From contig OZ240237.1 of the NCBI GenBank assembly GCA_965198025.1, positions 930,001 through 994,000 of the forward strand: a DNA stretch of 64,000 nt, given 5' to 3'. Source of the stretch: CAYWWM01 sp965198025 (GTDB taxonomy: Bacteria > Acidobacteriota > Terriglobia > 2-12-FULL-54-10). Positions 27,502 through 35,856 of the stretch are shown one piece after another. The number at the start of each line of letters is the position of its first letter. Positions within the stretch are counted from its first letter, which is position 1. The notes beneath the pieces are model-generated. The model saw only the letters and a list, made by a program, of their open reading frames with translations. It made no database searches and had not been told where the DNA came from. The position numbers and the translations under genes are program-made.

Positions 27502-27695
27502 TGACAACGAAATCGGATGGATCGAGCTTACTTGGATAAACTGGATGGAAGGATTGCTGAAGGTTTCTGGAAGCCGAAAAAGCGGAAGAACAGCGGGTTC
27601 TACTGGCACTCGACGGGCTACAAGAGGCCGACACAGATCGGCATCCAACTGTACGGGGGACTTTGGAACTCGCGAATGAAGCAGGGTTTCCTTAT
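27502..27695 (+). pseudogene. Large serine recombinase, C-terminal fragment
   Basis: One frame reads QRNRMDRAYLDKLDGRIAEG followed by FW. After a shift near 27575 another reads EEQRVLLALDGLQEADTD and LELANEAGF. Together they match the coiled-coil end of large serine recombinases/resolvases (pattern AYxDKLDGxI-xxFW then ILELANxAxFLY). No catalytic domain is present. The fragment stops right at the tRNA-Gln gene. Relic of a mobile element; not functional. Confidence 0.55.
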
Positions 27696-27710
27696 GTTAA
27701 GAATAAGAAT

Positions 27711-27784
27711 TGGCTGGGAGGCAGGGATTCGAACCCCGATAGGCGGATCCAGAGTCCGCAGTCTTACCGTTAGACGACCTCCCA
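27711..27784 (-). tRNA. tRNA-Gln(CTG)
   Basis: Cloverleaf on the minus strand: acceptor TGGGAGG with CCTCCCA, D arm TCTAACGGTAAGA, anticodon stem GCGGA/TCCGC with loop CTCTGGA (anticodon CTG, 27750-27752 on the + strand), T arm GGGGTTCGAATCCC, discriminator G and encoded CCA at 27711-27713. Length 74 including CCA. The 5' end is at 27784. All stems pair, so it should be functional. Confidence 0.95.
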
Positions 27785-28007
27785 ACCGGCTCGCCGAAAG
27801 CTTGCCGCGTTCGGCTGTGTTTCATTTGATTCTCCGAAATGCGCGTGGGGTTGTCAAGATTCGGATTACTTCGGAAGGAGTTGTTCCTATATGAGGACGA
27901 ATACGCTGCAAAGGCTGTTTCATTGCAGTTTCTTGCGATGGGGCTGCTGGAGGAGTGAACCGCCGACGCCGCCGGATTGGATATGGCATAATGAACCTCG
28001 AAACGGT

Positions 28008-28289
28008 ATGGAGATCCCCGACTGGCGGAAGAAGATCGACGAGTTGGACCGGGAGTTGGTTAAGCTCCTCAACGCGCGCGCGCGCTGCTCGGTCGAGATC
28101 GGCAAGATCAAGCGCCAGAACGGTCTGCCGATTCAGGAGCCGAACCGCGAGCAGGAGGTTTTGCAGCACGCCTTCGACGCCAACGAAGGGCCTCTCTCCG
28201 ATCAAGCGATCCAGCGGGTGTTCGAGCGGATCGTGGAGGAGGGGAAGGTCTTGCAGAAGCGGCTGTTCGAGGGGCAGGAAAGAGAGTAG
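28008..28289 (+). CDS. aroQ: Chorismate mutase, AroQ type
   Basis: A 93-residue all-helical monofunctional chorismate mutase converting chorismate to prephenate. The AroQ pattern is clear: WRKKIDELDRELVKLLNAR, ARCSVEIGKIKRQNGLPIQE, EVLQHAFDANEGPLS, IQRVFERIVEEG. The essential Arg of helix 1 (NARAR) and the Lys of GKIK are present. The start at 28008 (MEIPDW) fits the fold; an upstream in-frame ATG at 27891 adds a Cys/Trp-rich leader unlike the family and is rejected. It is followed 78 bp later by prephenate dehydrogenase, a tyrosine-branch pair. Confidence 0.9.
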   Translation: MEIPDWRKKIDELDRELVKLLNARARCSVEIGKIKRQNGLPIQEPNREQEVLQHAFDANEGPLSDQAIQRVFERIVEEGKVLQKRLFEGQERE

Positions 28290-28367
28290 GGAGTGGGGAA
28301 TGAGGAGTAGGGCGGAGAGCAGATCCTTCTCCCGCTGCGCGGGATCGGCAGGACACGTTCGATTTGG

Positions 28368-29270
28368 ATGGAGAGTCTTGGCAGTATGCGTGAAGAGGCG
28401 CTCGGGAAAATTCGGCAAGTTACGATCTGCGGAGTTGGGCTGATCGGCGGTTCGTTCGGGCTGGCGCTCAAGAAGGCCGGGTTCACTGGCCGGGTGGTGG
28501 GTTACGGGCGTCCGGCAACAATGGAACGAGCGCAGCGGCGCGGGGCAATTGACTACGGCTCGTCGAATCTGGCCGAAGCCGTCGCGGATGCGGACCTGGT
28601 GTACCTTGCCGCCCCGATTCTGACGATCCTGGAGTTGATGGGGCAACTGCCTCCGCTCGTGAAGGAAGGGTGCTTGGTGACTGATGCCGGGAGCACCAAG
28701 GCCGTGATTTGCGACAAGGGAATGGAACTGTTTCCCGGGCCGCCGTGGTTCGTGGGGGGACATCCCATTGCGGGGAAGGAAAGCGCCGGCGTGGAGAACG
28801 CGGACGCGGATTTGTTTCGAGGAGCCCGCTACGCGCTGACACCCTACAGCCGCCATCACCTCGATGAACCCGCGGCTCGCTTGTTCACGGCATGGCTCGA
28901 CCGCATCGGGGCGAGGGTACTGATCCTGGACGCGGAATTGCATGACGAAATTGTCGCGTGGACCAGTCATTTGCCCCAGTTGGTCTCGACCGGACTGGCC
29001 GTTGCGGTGATGGAAAACGTCAAGCTTCCGGAGGACCTGGAACTGTCCGGGGGCGGGCTGCGGGACGCTTCGCGCCTCGCCGACAGCCGATATACTGTCT
29101 GGCGGGACATTTGCCTGACCAATACGGAGAACCTGGAGCGGACGCTCTCCACCTGCATTCAGACGCTGGAACACATGCGGGACAACTTGCGTACCCGAGA
29201 AATCGAGCGGATGTTCGACCGTGCGAACGCATTGCGCAAGCGGCTGCAGTCGCCCACTTTGGTAAAATGA
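28368..29270 (+). CDS. tyrA: Prephenate dehydrogenase
   Basis: A 300-residue NAD(P)-dependent enzyme turning prephenate into 4-hydroxyphenylpyruvate for tyrosine synthesis. The Rossmann motif VGLIGGSFGLALKKAGF is near the N-terminus, followed by DLVYLAAPILTILELM, VTDAGSTKAVIC, the substrate motif GGHPIAGKESAGVENA and the helical dimerisation domain with HDEIVAWTSHLPQLVSTGLA. ATG 28368 or 28386 are both possible and neither has a strong ribosome site. With aroQ it forms a two-gene aromatic amino acid unit. Confidence 0.92.
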   Translation: MESLGSMREEALGKIRQVTICGVGLIGGSFGLALKKAGFTGRVVGYGRPATMERAQRRGAIDYGSSNLAEAVADADLVYLAAPILTILELMGQLPPLVKEGCLVTDAGSTKAVICDKGMELFPGPPWFVGGHPIAGKESAGVENADADLFRGARYALTPYSRHHLDEPAARLFTAWLDRIGARVLILDAELHDEIVAWTSHLPQLVSTGLAVAVMENVKLPEDLELSGGGLRDASRLADSRYTVWRDICLTNTENLERTLSTCIQTLEHMRDNLRTREIERMFDRANALRKRLQSPTLVK

Positions 29271-29673
29271 TCGGCTTCGTCCGGCTAGCGCAGCGGCGGG
29301 ACGGGCTGAAGCAGAAAAGACGCCGGATAGGAAACCCGATCGATCGTCATTTTGAGTTCAAACAATCCGCGGGAGAAGATTGGGGGCAAGCTCGTCGCGC
29401 CAACCGGGGCCAGTATCACGATCCAGGAGGTTCGACCGGAACTCGTTCAACGACTGGATGCGCCAGGTAGCGGACACCGAGCCTGAGCTGATCACATTGG
29501 CGACGGTGTTCTGTCCAATGCATCGCGTCGAGCGGGTTGCGCAAGGCGAGCCGAGCTGCGATTTCCCGTCACTGGCGGGACGGATTGAAGACCGCATCGG
29601 AGTTCGTTGGTCGAGTTCCTCCACATGCCTCGCAAGGTGCTGTAAGGCTTGAAGAAACTCTTGGTGGAGTTCT
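29271..29673. other. 403-bp gap without a recognisable gene
   Basis: Short frames exist (for example one reading KIGGKLVAPTGASITIQEVR on the + strand, and 29380-29652), but none has a ribosome site or a family I recognise, and all are interrupted. It may be a degraded gene between tyrA and the iron-sulfur protein. The right end supplies the TGGAG ribosome site of the next gene. Confidence 0.4.
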
Positions 29674-31014
29674 ATGCCTGCTCTCAGTCCGCCAGGAGCA
29701 TCCGCTAATCAGATGGAAACGAGAAGAAACGTGAATTTTGATCTACAGTCGGCTGAGTTTTGGGACCCGGAAGCCCTCAAGAAGGAAATGACGCGCGTGT
29801 ATGACGTGTGCCACGGCTGCCGGGTTTGCTACCAGCTCTGTCCGTCGTTCGTCAAACTGTTCGAGGTGACCGATGACGTCGCCGGTGTGTTCGGCCAAGT
29901 GGAGGAATTGAGTGACCGGCAAATCCGGGATGTGGTGGACCTCTGCTACCAATGCAAGATTTGCGATCCCATCTGCCCGTATACGCCGCCGCACGAGCTG
30001 GACATGGACTTCCCGCGCACACTGGTGCGCTACAACCTGGTGCGGAAACGACAGGAAGGGAATACGCTCGCCGATTATGTTTTCGGCAACACTGACCTGA
30101 TGGGGACGCTTGCGAGCTACGCCGCCCCAATCGTCAACTGGGCCAACCGCAATCCGCTGTTGCGAGGTGCGCTGGAAGAATATTTGGGGGTCCATCGTGA
30201 CCGGCAGTTGCCCGAGTTCCATTCGGAGACGTTTGCGAAGTGGGTTCGGAAGCATTCATCCCGGCCATCAGCATCTGGTGGCGGCCAGCAAGAGAAAGTC
30301 GCCTTGTTCTATAGCTGCATGGTCAATTACAACGACCCGGAAGTGGGCAAGGCCACGGTGGCGGTGTTCGAAAGGAACGGAGTGGAGTACTCGGTGCCGC
30401 AGCAACAATGCTGTGGGTTGCCGTTCGTGGACGCTGGGATGCCGGAGCAAGCGAAGAAGAAGATGGCGGTGAACGTGGAGTCACTGGGCCAGGCAGTCCG
30501 AGAAGGACGAAAGATCGTCGTGCCGAGCGCCAGTTGCAGCTACATGATCAAGCACGATTACCCGGCGTTCCTCCCGACGGCAGACGCCCAGTTGGTTTCC
30601 GAGAACACCTATGACGTGTCGGAATATCTGGTAAAGCTCCACGGGGAAGGGAAGCTCGATGTCGGCTTTACCCAGGATGTCGGCAAGCTGCGCTACCACC
30701 AGCCCTGCCACCTGATGGCGCAGGAAATGGGCGTCAAGTCGGAGGAACTGCTGAACCTGATTCCCGGTGCGGATGTCAACCGCCTCCAGGCGTGCAGCGG
30801 CCACGACGGTTCCTGGAGCGTCAAAAAGGAATACTTCGAGGAGTCCATGAAGGTCGGCAAGCCGCTCTTCAACTTCATGAAGGCCGATGCGGAGGCTTGC
30901 TGCGTTACCGATTGCCCGCTCTCGGCAATCCAAATCGAGCAAGGGACCGGCAAGAAGGCCGTCCATCCCATGCTCGTACTGGCGAAAGCTTACGGGCTGG
31001 AGGTCGGCAAGTAG
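29674..31014 (+). CDS. GlpC/HdrD-like iron-sulfur protein with CCG domains
   Basis: A 446-residue cytosolic or membrane-associated redox protein. Two ferredoxin-type 4Fe-4S sites come first: CHGCRVCYQLCPSF near residue 47 and CYQCKICDPICPYT near 90. Two cysteine-rich CCG domains follow: QQQCCGLPFVDAG with a later CSYMIKHDYP, and YHQPCHLMAQEMG with LQACSGHDGSWSVKKE. The second domain has CSG in place of CCG, as I recall for the branch annotated heterodisulfide-reductase-related cluster-binding protein. It probably passes electrons between a donor and quinone or thiols. The catalytic partner (GlpA, HdrE, rubrerythrin or DUF3501) is not adjacent. ATG 29674 has TGGAG four bases upstream; 29713 is an alternative. 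Confidence 0.85.
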   Translation: MPALSPPGASANQMETRRNVNFDLQSAEFWDPEALKKEMTRVYDVCHGCRVCYQLCPSFVKLFEVTDDVAGVFGQVEELSDRQIRDVVDLCYQCKICDPICPYTPPHELDMDFPRTLVRYNLVRKRQEGNTLADYVFGNTDLMGTLASYAAPIVNWANRNPLLRGALEEYLGVHRDRQLPEFHSETFAKWVRKHSSRPSASGGGQQEKVALFYSCMVNYNDPEVGKATVAVFERNGVEYSVPQQQCCGLPFVDAGMPEQAKKKMAVNVESLGQAVREGRKIVVPSASCSYMIKHDYPAFLPTADAQLVSENTYDVSEYLVKLHGEGKLDVGFTQDVGKLRYHQPCHLMAQEMGVKSEELLNLIPGADVNRLQACSGHDGSWSVKKEYFEESMKVGKPLFNFMKADAEACCVTDCPLSAIQIEQGTGKKAVHPMLVLAKAYGLEVGK

Positions 31015-31079
31015 TCGAGAGCCGGCAATAGGATACTCGTGGACGGATTCGCCTGGATCCGCAGGTGAGGCAATGCACC

Positions 31080-31493
31080 ATGAATGACGCCTATCGGGTG
31101 CTTGCATTCGACACAAAAGGTCTGCCGATCGCTCGCGATGCCGTAGCCCCCGACGGCTCCGACGTGCGGATCCTGCTGGGCCTGAAATCTGGGGGAATGG
31201 CGCACTTTGAACTTCCACCGGGCCAGACCTCGAAAGCAGTGGCACACAGGACGGTGGAGGAGATCTGGTACTTCCTGTCCGGCCGGGGAGAAATGTGGCG
31301 GAAGCAGGGGGCCCGGGAGTCGGTGGTCCCCGTTGGTCCGGACGTCTGCTTGACAATTCCGCTGGGCACCAATTTTCAGTTTCGATCGTTTGGCAGCGAG
31401 CCACTCACCGCTGTCGGAATCACCATGCCGCCTTGGCCGGGCGAAGGCGAAGCGTACCACGTGGACGGCAAGTGGAAGCCGACTGTGCCGTGA
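31080..31493 (+). CDS. Cupin-domain protein
   Basis: A 137-residue single-cupin protein: GGMAHFELPPGQTSKAVAHR supplies motif 1, with a partial metal site (H in VAHRTVEEIWYFLSGRGEM; Glu in EEIW), and PVGPDVCLTIPLGTNFQFR motif 2. The final LTAVGITMPPWPGEGE segment is seen in small cupins annotated as sugar-isomerase-like or binding proteins. Start ATG 31080 is preferred to a GTG at 31065. Function unknown. Confidence 0.8.
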   Translation: MNDAYRVLAFDTKGLPIARDAVAPDGSDVRILLGLKSGGMAHFELPPGQTSKAVAHRTVEEIWYFLSGRGEMWRKQGARESVVPVGPDVCLTIPLGTNFQFRSFGSEPLTAVGITMPPWPGEGEAYHVDGKWKPTVP

Positions 31494-31562
31494 AGTCAGC
31501 CATCGAGCACCGCGGCTATGCTGCACGTCCCCCACTAACCCTCGGACCAGGAGAAACCATCC

Positions 31563-32117
31563 ATGAGTTGGATCACTGATCCCCCGGCTGGAATGCCTTT
31601 GCGACACAGCTTCTTCTGGAAGTTGTCCTCGGCATCGACAACGTGGTTTTCATCTCGATCCTGGCGTCGAAGCTCCCGACCGCGCAGCAAGCCAAGGCGC
31701 GGATAGTGGGCCTGGGGCTGGCAATGTTCCTGCGGATCGCGTTGCTTGTTTCGGTCTCGTGGGTTATCGGGCTGACCACTCCGTTGTTTACCGTGCTCTC
31801 GCAGGAAATCTCCGGCCGGGACATTATCTTGAATGGGGGGCGGGCTGTTCCTTATCGCAAAGAGCCCGCACGAGATTCATCAGAAGCTCGAAGGGGAAGA
31901 AGGAGGCTCGTCGGCACGGGTGGTGCCGACCTTCACCAGTGTGATCATCCAGATTCTGCTGCTCATCGGGGTAACCCTGATCGTAGAGGGCTTTGACGGC
32001 AACATTCCACGGGGATACATCTACTTCGCGATGGCGTTTTCGATGTCCGTGAAACTTCTGAACATGAGAGTGCGAAGTTTGCGAAAAGCTCCACCAGTGA
32101 AGCTCCACCAGCCGTAG
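31563..32117 (+). pseudogene. TerC-family membrane protein, frameshifted and internally deleted
   Basis: Translation in three frames gives MSWITDPPAG, then LLLEVVLGIDNVVFISILAS (shift near 31598), VSWVIGLTTPLFTVLSQEIS, then after a second shift near 31838 GGLFLIAKSPHEIHQKLEGE and GVTLIVEGFDGNIPRGYIYF. Compared with normal TerC/YjbE proteins, about 55 residues between IIQILLL and LIGVTL, including the second conserved FSLDS acidic helix, are missing. The flanking Leu-Leu-Leu codons could have mediated slippage. Intact family members are membrane proteins linked to metal (Mn) export. This copy is dead. Confidence 0.85.
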
Positions 32118-32167
32118 ACGGAGACATGATCTGGCCAGAATTCCGTGTGGGATGGACATGAATGGGC
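32118..32167. other. Upstream flank of the catabolic promoter
   Basis: Fifty bases between the terC remnant and the -35 element. No further motif recognised. Confidence 0.3.
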
Positions 32168-32205
32168 TTGACAACTAACCTAACGCTTGTTAGAATGGAT
32201 TAGTT
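32168..32205 (+). promoter_or_regulatory. Near-consensus promoter overlapped by nested inverted repeats (TetR-type operator)
   Basis: TTGACA at 32168-32173, 17-bp spacer, TAGAAT at 32191-32196: a near-perfect sigma-70-type promoter. Overlapping it are a perfect inner palindrome CTAAC-GCTT-GTTAG (32180-32193) and an outer inverted pair AACTAA (32173-32178) and TTAGTT (32200-32205). The predicted transcript would start around 32203, at or just before the OsmC-like ATG at 32206, so that gene may be leaderless. The inner site resembles the AACG-NN-CGTT-like operators of TetR regulators of aromatic and acyl catabolism. The TetR gene at 33531 is the obvious candidate repressor. Confidence 0.6.
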
Positions 32206-32703
32206 ATGGTAAGGATCCAGCGAGTTCCACAGACCGGGCTGCGTGTTCAGGTGGCGATGGAGTCGCCGCAGCGCGTGGCAGTGCGCGGTGCGGAGAAGTC
32301 GTTACGGCTCGACATGCCAGCTTTACTCGGCGGAACGAATCGCGGGGTGATGCCGCTCGAAGCGCTGCTCGCGGCGTATGCAGGGTCGCTTAACGTGGTC
32401 GGCAACTTCGTCGCCAAGACGATGGATTTTAAATTGGACAGGTGGGACTTCACGATCTGGGCGGAGTTCGATCCGCGCGGGATTTACGGCCTGGCGAAGG
32501 TGAGCAAACCGATCCCGGTAGTTCATGTGGATGCTCGTGTGACCACCACGGAATCCGGGCGGAGGCTGGCGGAGTTGCGCAAGCAGCTGGCAGAGCGCGA
32601 CCCGGTTCACAATCTGCTCAAATCGGCGGGAGTGCGCTTCAAGGAGAAGTGGGAGCGCGTGCCACCTGGCGGTTCTGGAACGAAAGGTCGAAGGAAGAAG
32701 TAA
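32206..32703 (+). CDS. OsmC-like protein lacking both catalytic cysteines
   Basis: A 165-residue OsmC/Ohr-fold protein: GGTNRGVMPLEALLAAYAGS, the central DRWDFTIWAEFDPRGIYG strand region and a C-terminal ERDPVHNLLKSAG. In peroxide-reducing OsmC/Ohr proteins the two blocks read AGC and xCPV. Here Ser61 and Asp132 stand in those places, so thiol peroxidase activity is not expected. It is the first gene of the + operon (OsmC-like, PaaA-like, TetR, UbiD) behind a TetR-type promoter. A role as a non-redox binding or modifying subunit is inference. Confidence 0.85.
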   Translation: MVRIQRVPQTGLRVQVAMESPQRVAVRGAEKSLRLDMPALLGGTNRGVMPLEALLAAYAGSLNVVGNFVAKTMDFKLDRWDFTIWAEFDPRGIYGLAKVSKPIPVVHVDARVTTTESGRRLAELRKQLAERDPVHNLLKSAGVRFKEKWERVPPGGSGTKGRRKK

Positions 32704-32802
32704 GCGAGTGCAGATCCCTCGTCGGGAAACGACATGGAATATGCCGTTAGACGGGGCAGGGAAGAACGACAGCAAGAACCGGAGAGGAAAGGAGTTGAGT
32801 GC

Positions 32803-33516
32803 ATGTTTACGGACAAGATCGAAGCTAAGGATTTCTCCAAGATGCCGAAGGAGTATCAGGACCTGTTCATCAAGGTGATGACGATTCAGGCGGACAGCGA
32901 GCTCGGCGGTCCGCACCTGTACGTTGAGAAATGGGTTCTGGCCGCGCCAACGGCGGAGGACCAGATGATGCTCGCCAAGACTGCGGCGGAGGAGATCGAC
33001 CACCACCGCAAGTTCGCAAAGATCCTCGCCGATCTGAACGTGGATGTCGGCTACATGATTAAGAACCGATCGAAAGATCGTATTCTCGAGATCTTCCGCG
33101 AGCCGCTGGAGACGTGGGCCGACATGGGCTGCTTCGGGACCTTCATTGACCGCGTCGGCGGCTATCACTTGGAGGATTTCGGGGACTGCAGCTATCTGCC
33201 CGTGGCGCGGATCATTCCGCAGATCCTCAAAGAAGAGAAGCAGCACATCGCGCACGGGATTCAGATCCTCACCGGTCTGTGCCAGACCGAGGAAGGTAAG
33301 GCGGCAGCACAGAAATCGCTCGACCACATGTATCCCCGTTGCCTCGACATGTTCGGCGTCACCGGCTCCAAGCGCAGCGCCCAATACCTGGAGTGGGGCA
33401 TCAAGAAGCGCACCAACGAACAGGGCCGAACGCAGTACCGCGAAGAAGTCACGAATATCATGGGCCGGCTTGGCCTGAAGGAACCCGATCCGCTCAAGGA
33501 CCGGCGCTTCCTGTAA
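32803..33516 (+). CDS. PaaA/BoxB-like diiron oxygenase-family protein
   Basis: A 237-residue ferritin-like helical protein of the phenylacetic-acid-catabolic family (PaaA/PaaC, PF05138). Diiron ligands are visible as E64xxH67 (AAEEIDHHRK) and E145xxH148 (KEEKQHIAHG), plus a helix-1 Glu33 (QADSELGGPHLY). Catalytic family members (PaaA, BoxB) epoxidise aromatic acyl-CoA rings. Here only one small subunit is encoded and no PaaB/D/E reductase is nearby, so an oxygenase role is plausible but unproven. AGGAG lies nine bases before ATG 32803. It lies 14 bp upstream of the TetR gene, in the same operon as UbiD. Confidence 0.8.
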   Translation: MFTDKIEAKDFSKMPKEYQDLFIKVMTIQADSELGGPHLYVEKWVLAAPTAEDQMMLAKTAAEEIDHHRKFAKILADLNVDVGYMIKNRSKDRILEIFREPLETWADMGCFGTFIDRVGGYHLEDFGDCSYLPVARIIPQILKEEKQHIAHGIQILTGLCQTEEGKAAAQKSLDHMYPRCLDMFGVTGSKRSAQYLEWGIKKRTNEQGRTQYREEVTNIMGRLGLKEPDPLKDRRFL

Positions 33517-33530
33517 GGACAAGGAGCATA

Positions 33531-34220
33531 ATGGCCAAAACCTGGGAACCGAGTGGCGCGGCAGCGGGAACGCTGCCGGCCACGCAGGACCGGGTTCCGG
33601 GGCAAGCCCGGGCCGAAGCGCCCCGCGAACTCCGCCTGAACCAGATTTGTGCCGTCGGGTGCCGCCTGCTGTTCGAACGCGGGTACGCCGGCATGACCAT
33701 GCGGCAGATCGCGGCGCACCTCCACATCAAAGCCGCCAGCCTTTATTATCACTTTCCGAGCAAGCAGCACATTTTGTTCTACCTGATGCGGAAGACTGTC
33801 TCGGAACTGCTCGAAGGCCTGCGCCAGATCGTGGAATCGGACGACAGCGCGGAACAGCAGCTCAACGCGGCCGTCCGTTGGCACGTCCTCTTCCACACGC
33901 AAAAACGGGAAGAGGCGTTCGTCAGCCACAGCGAACTCCGTTCGCTGGAACCCGAAAACCTGCAAGCGATCCTGAAGCTGCGGCGTAAATACGACCAGCT
34001 ATTCGACATCATCCTGCAGCGGGGGCAGCAGGATGGAATCTTCGAGATCGAAGACATCAGCGTCGTCCGGAATTCGATCCTTACCATGTGCACGGCCACG
34101 GCGAGCTGGTTTTCGCCGGAAGGCCGCCTGACCGCCGAGCAGGTGGCGGATCAGATTTGCAACTTCGTGCGCGCCACCCTGGTGCGTCGAAACAGAGCGA
34201 GTACTCCAAGAGCACGGTAG
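33531..34220 (+). CDS. TetR-family transcriptional regulator
   Basis: A 229-residue regulator with the helix-turn-helix at about residues 40-85 (CRLLFERGYAGMTMRQIAAH, IKAASLYYHFPSKQHILFYL) and a C-terminal ligand domain with SHSELRSLEPENLQAILKLR, typical of acyl-CoA- or fatty-acid-responsive members. AAGGAG is directly upstream of ATG 33531. Its position inside the OsmC-PaaA-UbiD operon and the palindromes over that operon's promoter suggest autoregulated repression relieved by a pathway CoA ester. Confidence 0.9.
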   Translation: MAKTWEPSGAAAGTLPATQDRVPGQARAEAPRELRLNQICAVGCRLLFERGYAGMTMRQIAAHLHIKAASLYYHFPSKQHILFYLMRKTVSELLEGLRQIVESDDSAEQQLNAAVRWHVLFHTQKREEAFVSHSELRSLEPENLQAILKLRRKYDQLFDIILQRGQQDGIFEIEDISVVRNSILTMCTATASWFSPEGRLTAEQVADQICNFVRATLVRRNRASTPRAR

Positions 34221-34279
34221 CGCCCGTCTTTCCCGCGCGGCCTTCCGAAGGAAGTTGAATCAAAGGAGCAATCATCGTA

Positions 34280-35800
34280 ATGCGCGACTTACGGACATGG
34301 ATGCAGCAAGTGGAAGCAATGGGAGAGTTGCTGACCATCACGGAGGAACTCGACTGGGACGAGGAAACGTCTGCGCTCAACTACATCGTCGGACAGCGCG
34401 AAGGGGCCCCAGCTTTGCTCTACGAGAAGATCAAGGATGCGCCGGCGGGTTTTCGCTGTTTGCACAATCTGTTCGGGACGAGCAAAGAACGCATCGCGGC
34501 GGCAGTGGGGCTGCCGCAGGGCAAATCCCTCACCGAGTTGATCGAACTCTTCCGCCAGCGGGCGCTGCACAAGGTGCCTCCCCAGACCGTGCCAGCCTCT
34601 TCCGCCGCCATCAATGAGAACGTCCTTACGGGAAGCAAAGCCGACATTACGATGTTCCCTGCGCCCAAGATGTGGCCGCTCGATGGAGGGCGCTACCTTG
34701 GCACATGGGACGTCTTCATTACACGCGATCTCGAAGACGGCCACCTGAATCTCGGGACCTACCGGCAAATGGTGAAGAGTCCGCGAGAACTGTTTGTTTA
34801 CTGGTCGCCCGGCAAGGACGCGCGCCTGCAGGCGGAACGCTACTGGAGGCTCGGAAAAGCGTTTCCAGTCGCCGCCGTGTACGGCCCCGACCCGCTGCTC
34901 TTCACCGTCAGCACACAAACCGTTCCGAAGCTCGAATCGGAATACGATTATGCGGGCGGGCTGATCAATCAGCCGGTCGAGGTCTTTGAGAGTGACGTAA
35001 CCGGCCTGCTGCTGCCCGCCAGCGCCGAGATCATTATCGAAGGGGAAATGCGTCCCGGCAACGTCGCGCGCGAAGGTCCGTTCGGTGAGTTCACCGGCTA
35101 CTACGGGCGTCCCGAGGCGCACACGCCGATCATTGACGTGCAGTGTGTTCGCCACCGCAACGACCCGATCCTGACGTGCGCGCTGATGGCCGACTACCCG
35201 GCCTGCGAGCAGAGCCTGCTCTACAGCATTGCCCGCTCAGCGCGTATCTGGACCGATCTCGAAAAGCTCGGCGTGCCAGGCATCCGCGGCGTATTTTCAT
35301 TTCCGGAAGCGGCGGGCGGATTCGGAGCCACGGCCGTCTCCATCGAGCAACGGTTTGCGGGCCACGCTTCGCAAGTGGCAACGCTCGCGTCGCAGGTTCC
35401 CGGCGGCGCATACTACGCGAAATTCATCATCGTCGTGGACGACGACATCGACCCGACCGATATTCACCAAGTGTTCTGGGCGATGTCCACGCGCTGCGAT
35501 CCGGCCAAGGACATCGACATCCTGCGCAGTACCTGGTCCACTTGGCTCGACCCGACGAAGAATCCTCCGGAAGAGCGCCCCTGGGGCTCGAAGTGCCTCA
35601 TCAATGCCTGCAAGGAGCATAAGTTTCTCAAGCAGTTCGCCCGCCGCTCGCGCATCCGCCGTGAAGTCTACGAAAAGCTGCTCGCCAAATGGGACCGCCT
35701 GGGCCTGAACTTTCCGCCTCCCGTCATCCGCAACTTTGAGGACGACGCCGAAGCCGTCGTGCCGCAGGTGATGGTCGAGTCCGAGTGGGATGTGATGTAG
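34280..35800 (+). CDS. UbiD-family prenylated-FMN decarboxylase
   Basis: A 506-residue enzyme of the UbiD family, which reversibly decarboxylates aromatic or unsaturated acids using prenyl-FMN. Active-site features: DGHLNLGTYRQMV (Asn/Arg), EGPFGEFTGYYG with the two catalytic Glu, then PEAAGGFGATAVSI and FIIVVDDDIDPTDIHQVFWA (metal and phosphate binding). It is the last gene of the + operon. The cofactor-making UbiX is in the facing operon, so the two halves of the locus belong together. Substrate unknown. Aromatic carboxylates or their CoA esters are candidates from context; ubiquinone synthesis is unlikely. Confidence 0.92.
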   Translation: MRDLRTWMQQVEAMGELLTITEELDWDEETSALNYIVGQREGAPALLYEKIKDAPAGFRCLHNLFGTSKERIAAAVGLPQGKSLTELIELFRQRALHKVPPQTVPASSAAINENVLTGSKADITMFPAPKMWPLDGGRYLGTWDVFITRDLEDGHLNLGTYRQMVKSPRELFVYWSPGKDARLQAERYWRLGKAFPVAAVYGPDPLLFTVSTQTVPKLESEYDYAGGLINQPVEVFESDVTGLLLPASAEIIIEGEMRPGNVAREGPFGEFTGYYGRPEAHTPIIDVQCVRHRNDPILTCALMADYPACEQSLLYSIARSARIWTDLEKLGVPGIRGVFSFPEAAGGFGATAVSIEQRFAGHASQVATLASQVPGGAYYAKFIIVVDDDIDPTDIHQVFWAMSTRCDPAKDIDILRSTWSTWLDPTKNPPEERPWGSKCLINACKEHKFLKQFARRSRIRREVYEKLLAKWDRLGLNFPPPVIRNFEDDAEAVVPQVMVESEWDVM

Positions 35801-35856
35801 CAGAAAGAAAGAACTCTGGGCTTCAAGTAGTATCGTCCCAGCCTACGCCGCTTCGT

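Noticed and set aside
29271..29673. Degraded aroA after tyrA
   Set aside because: Gene order made it plausible, but no EPSP synthase motif could be found in any frame.
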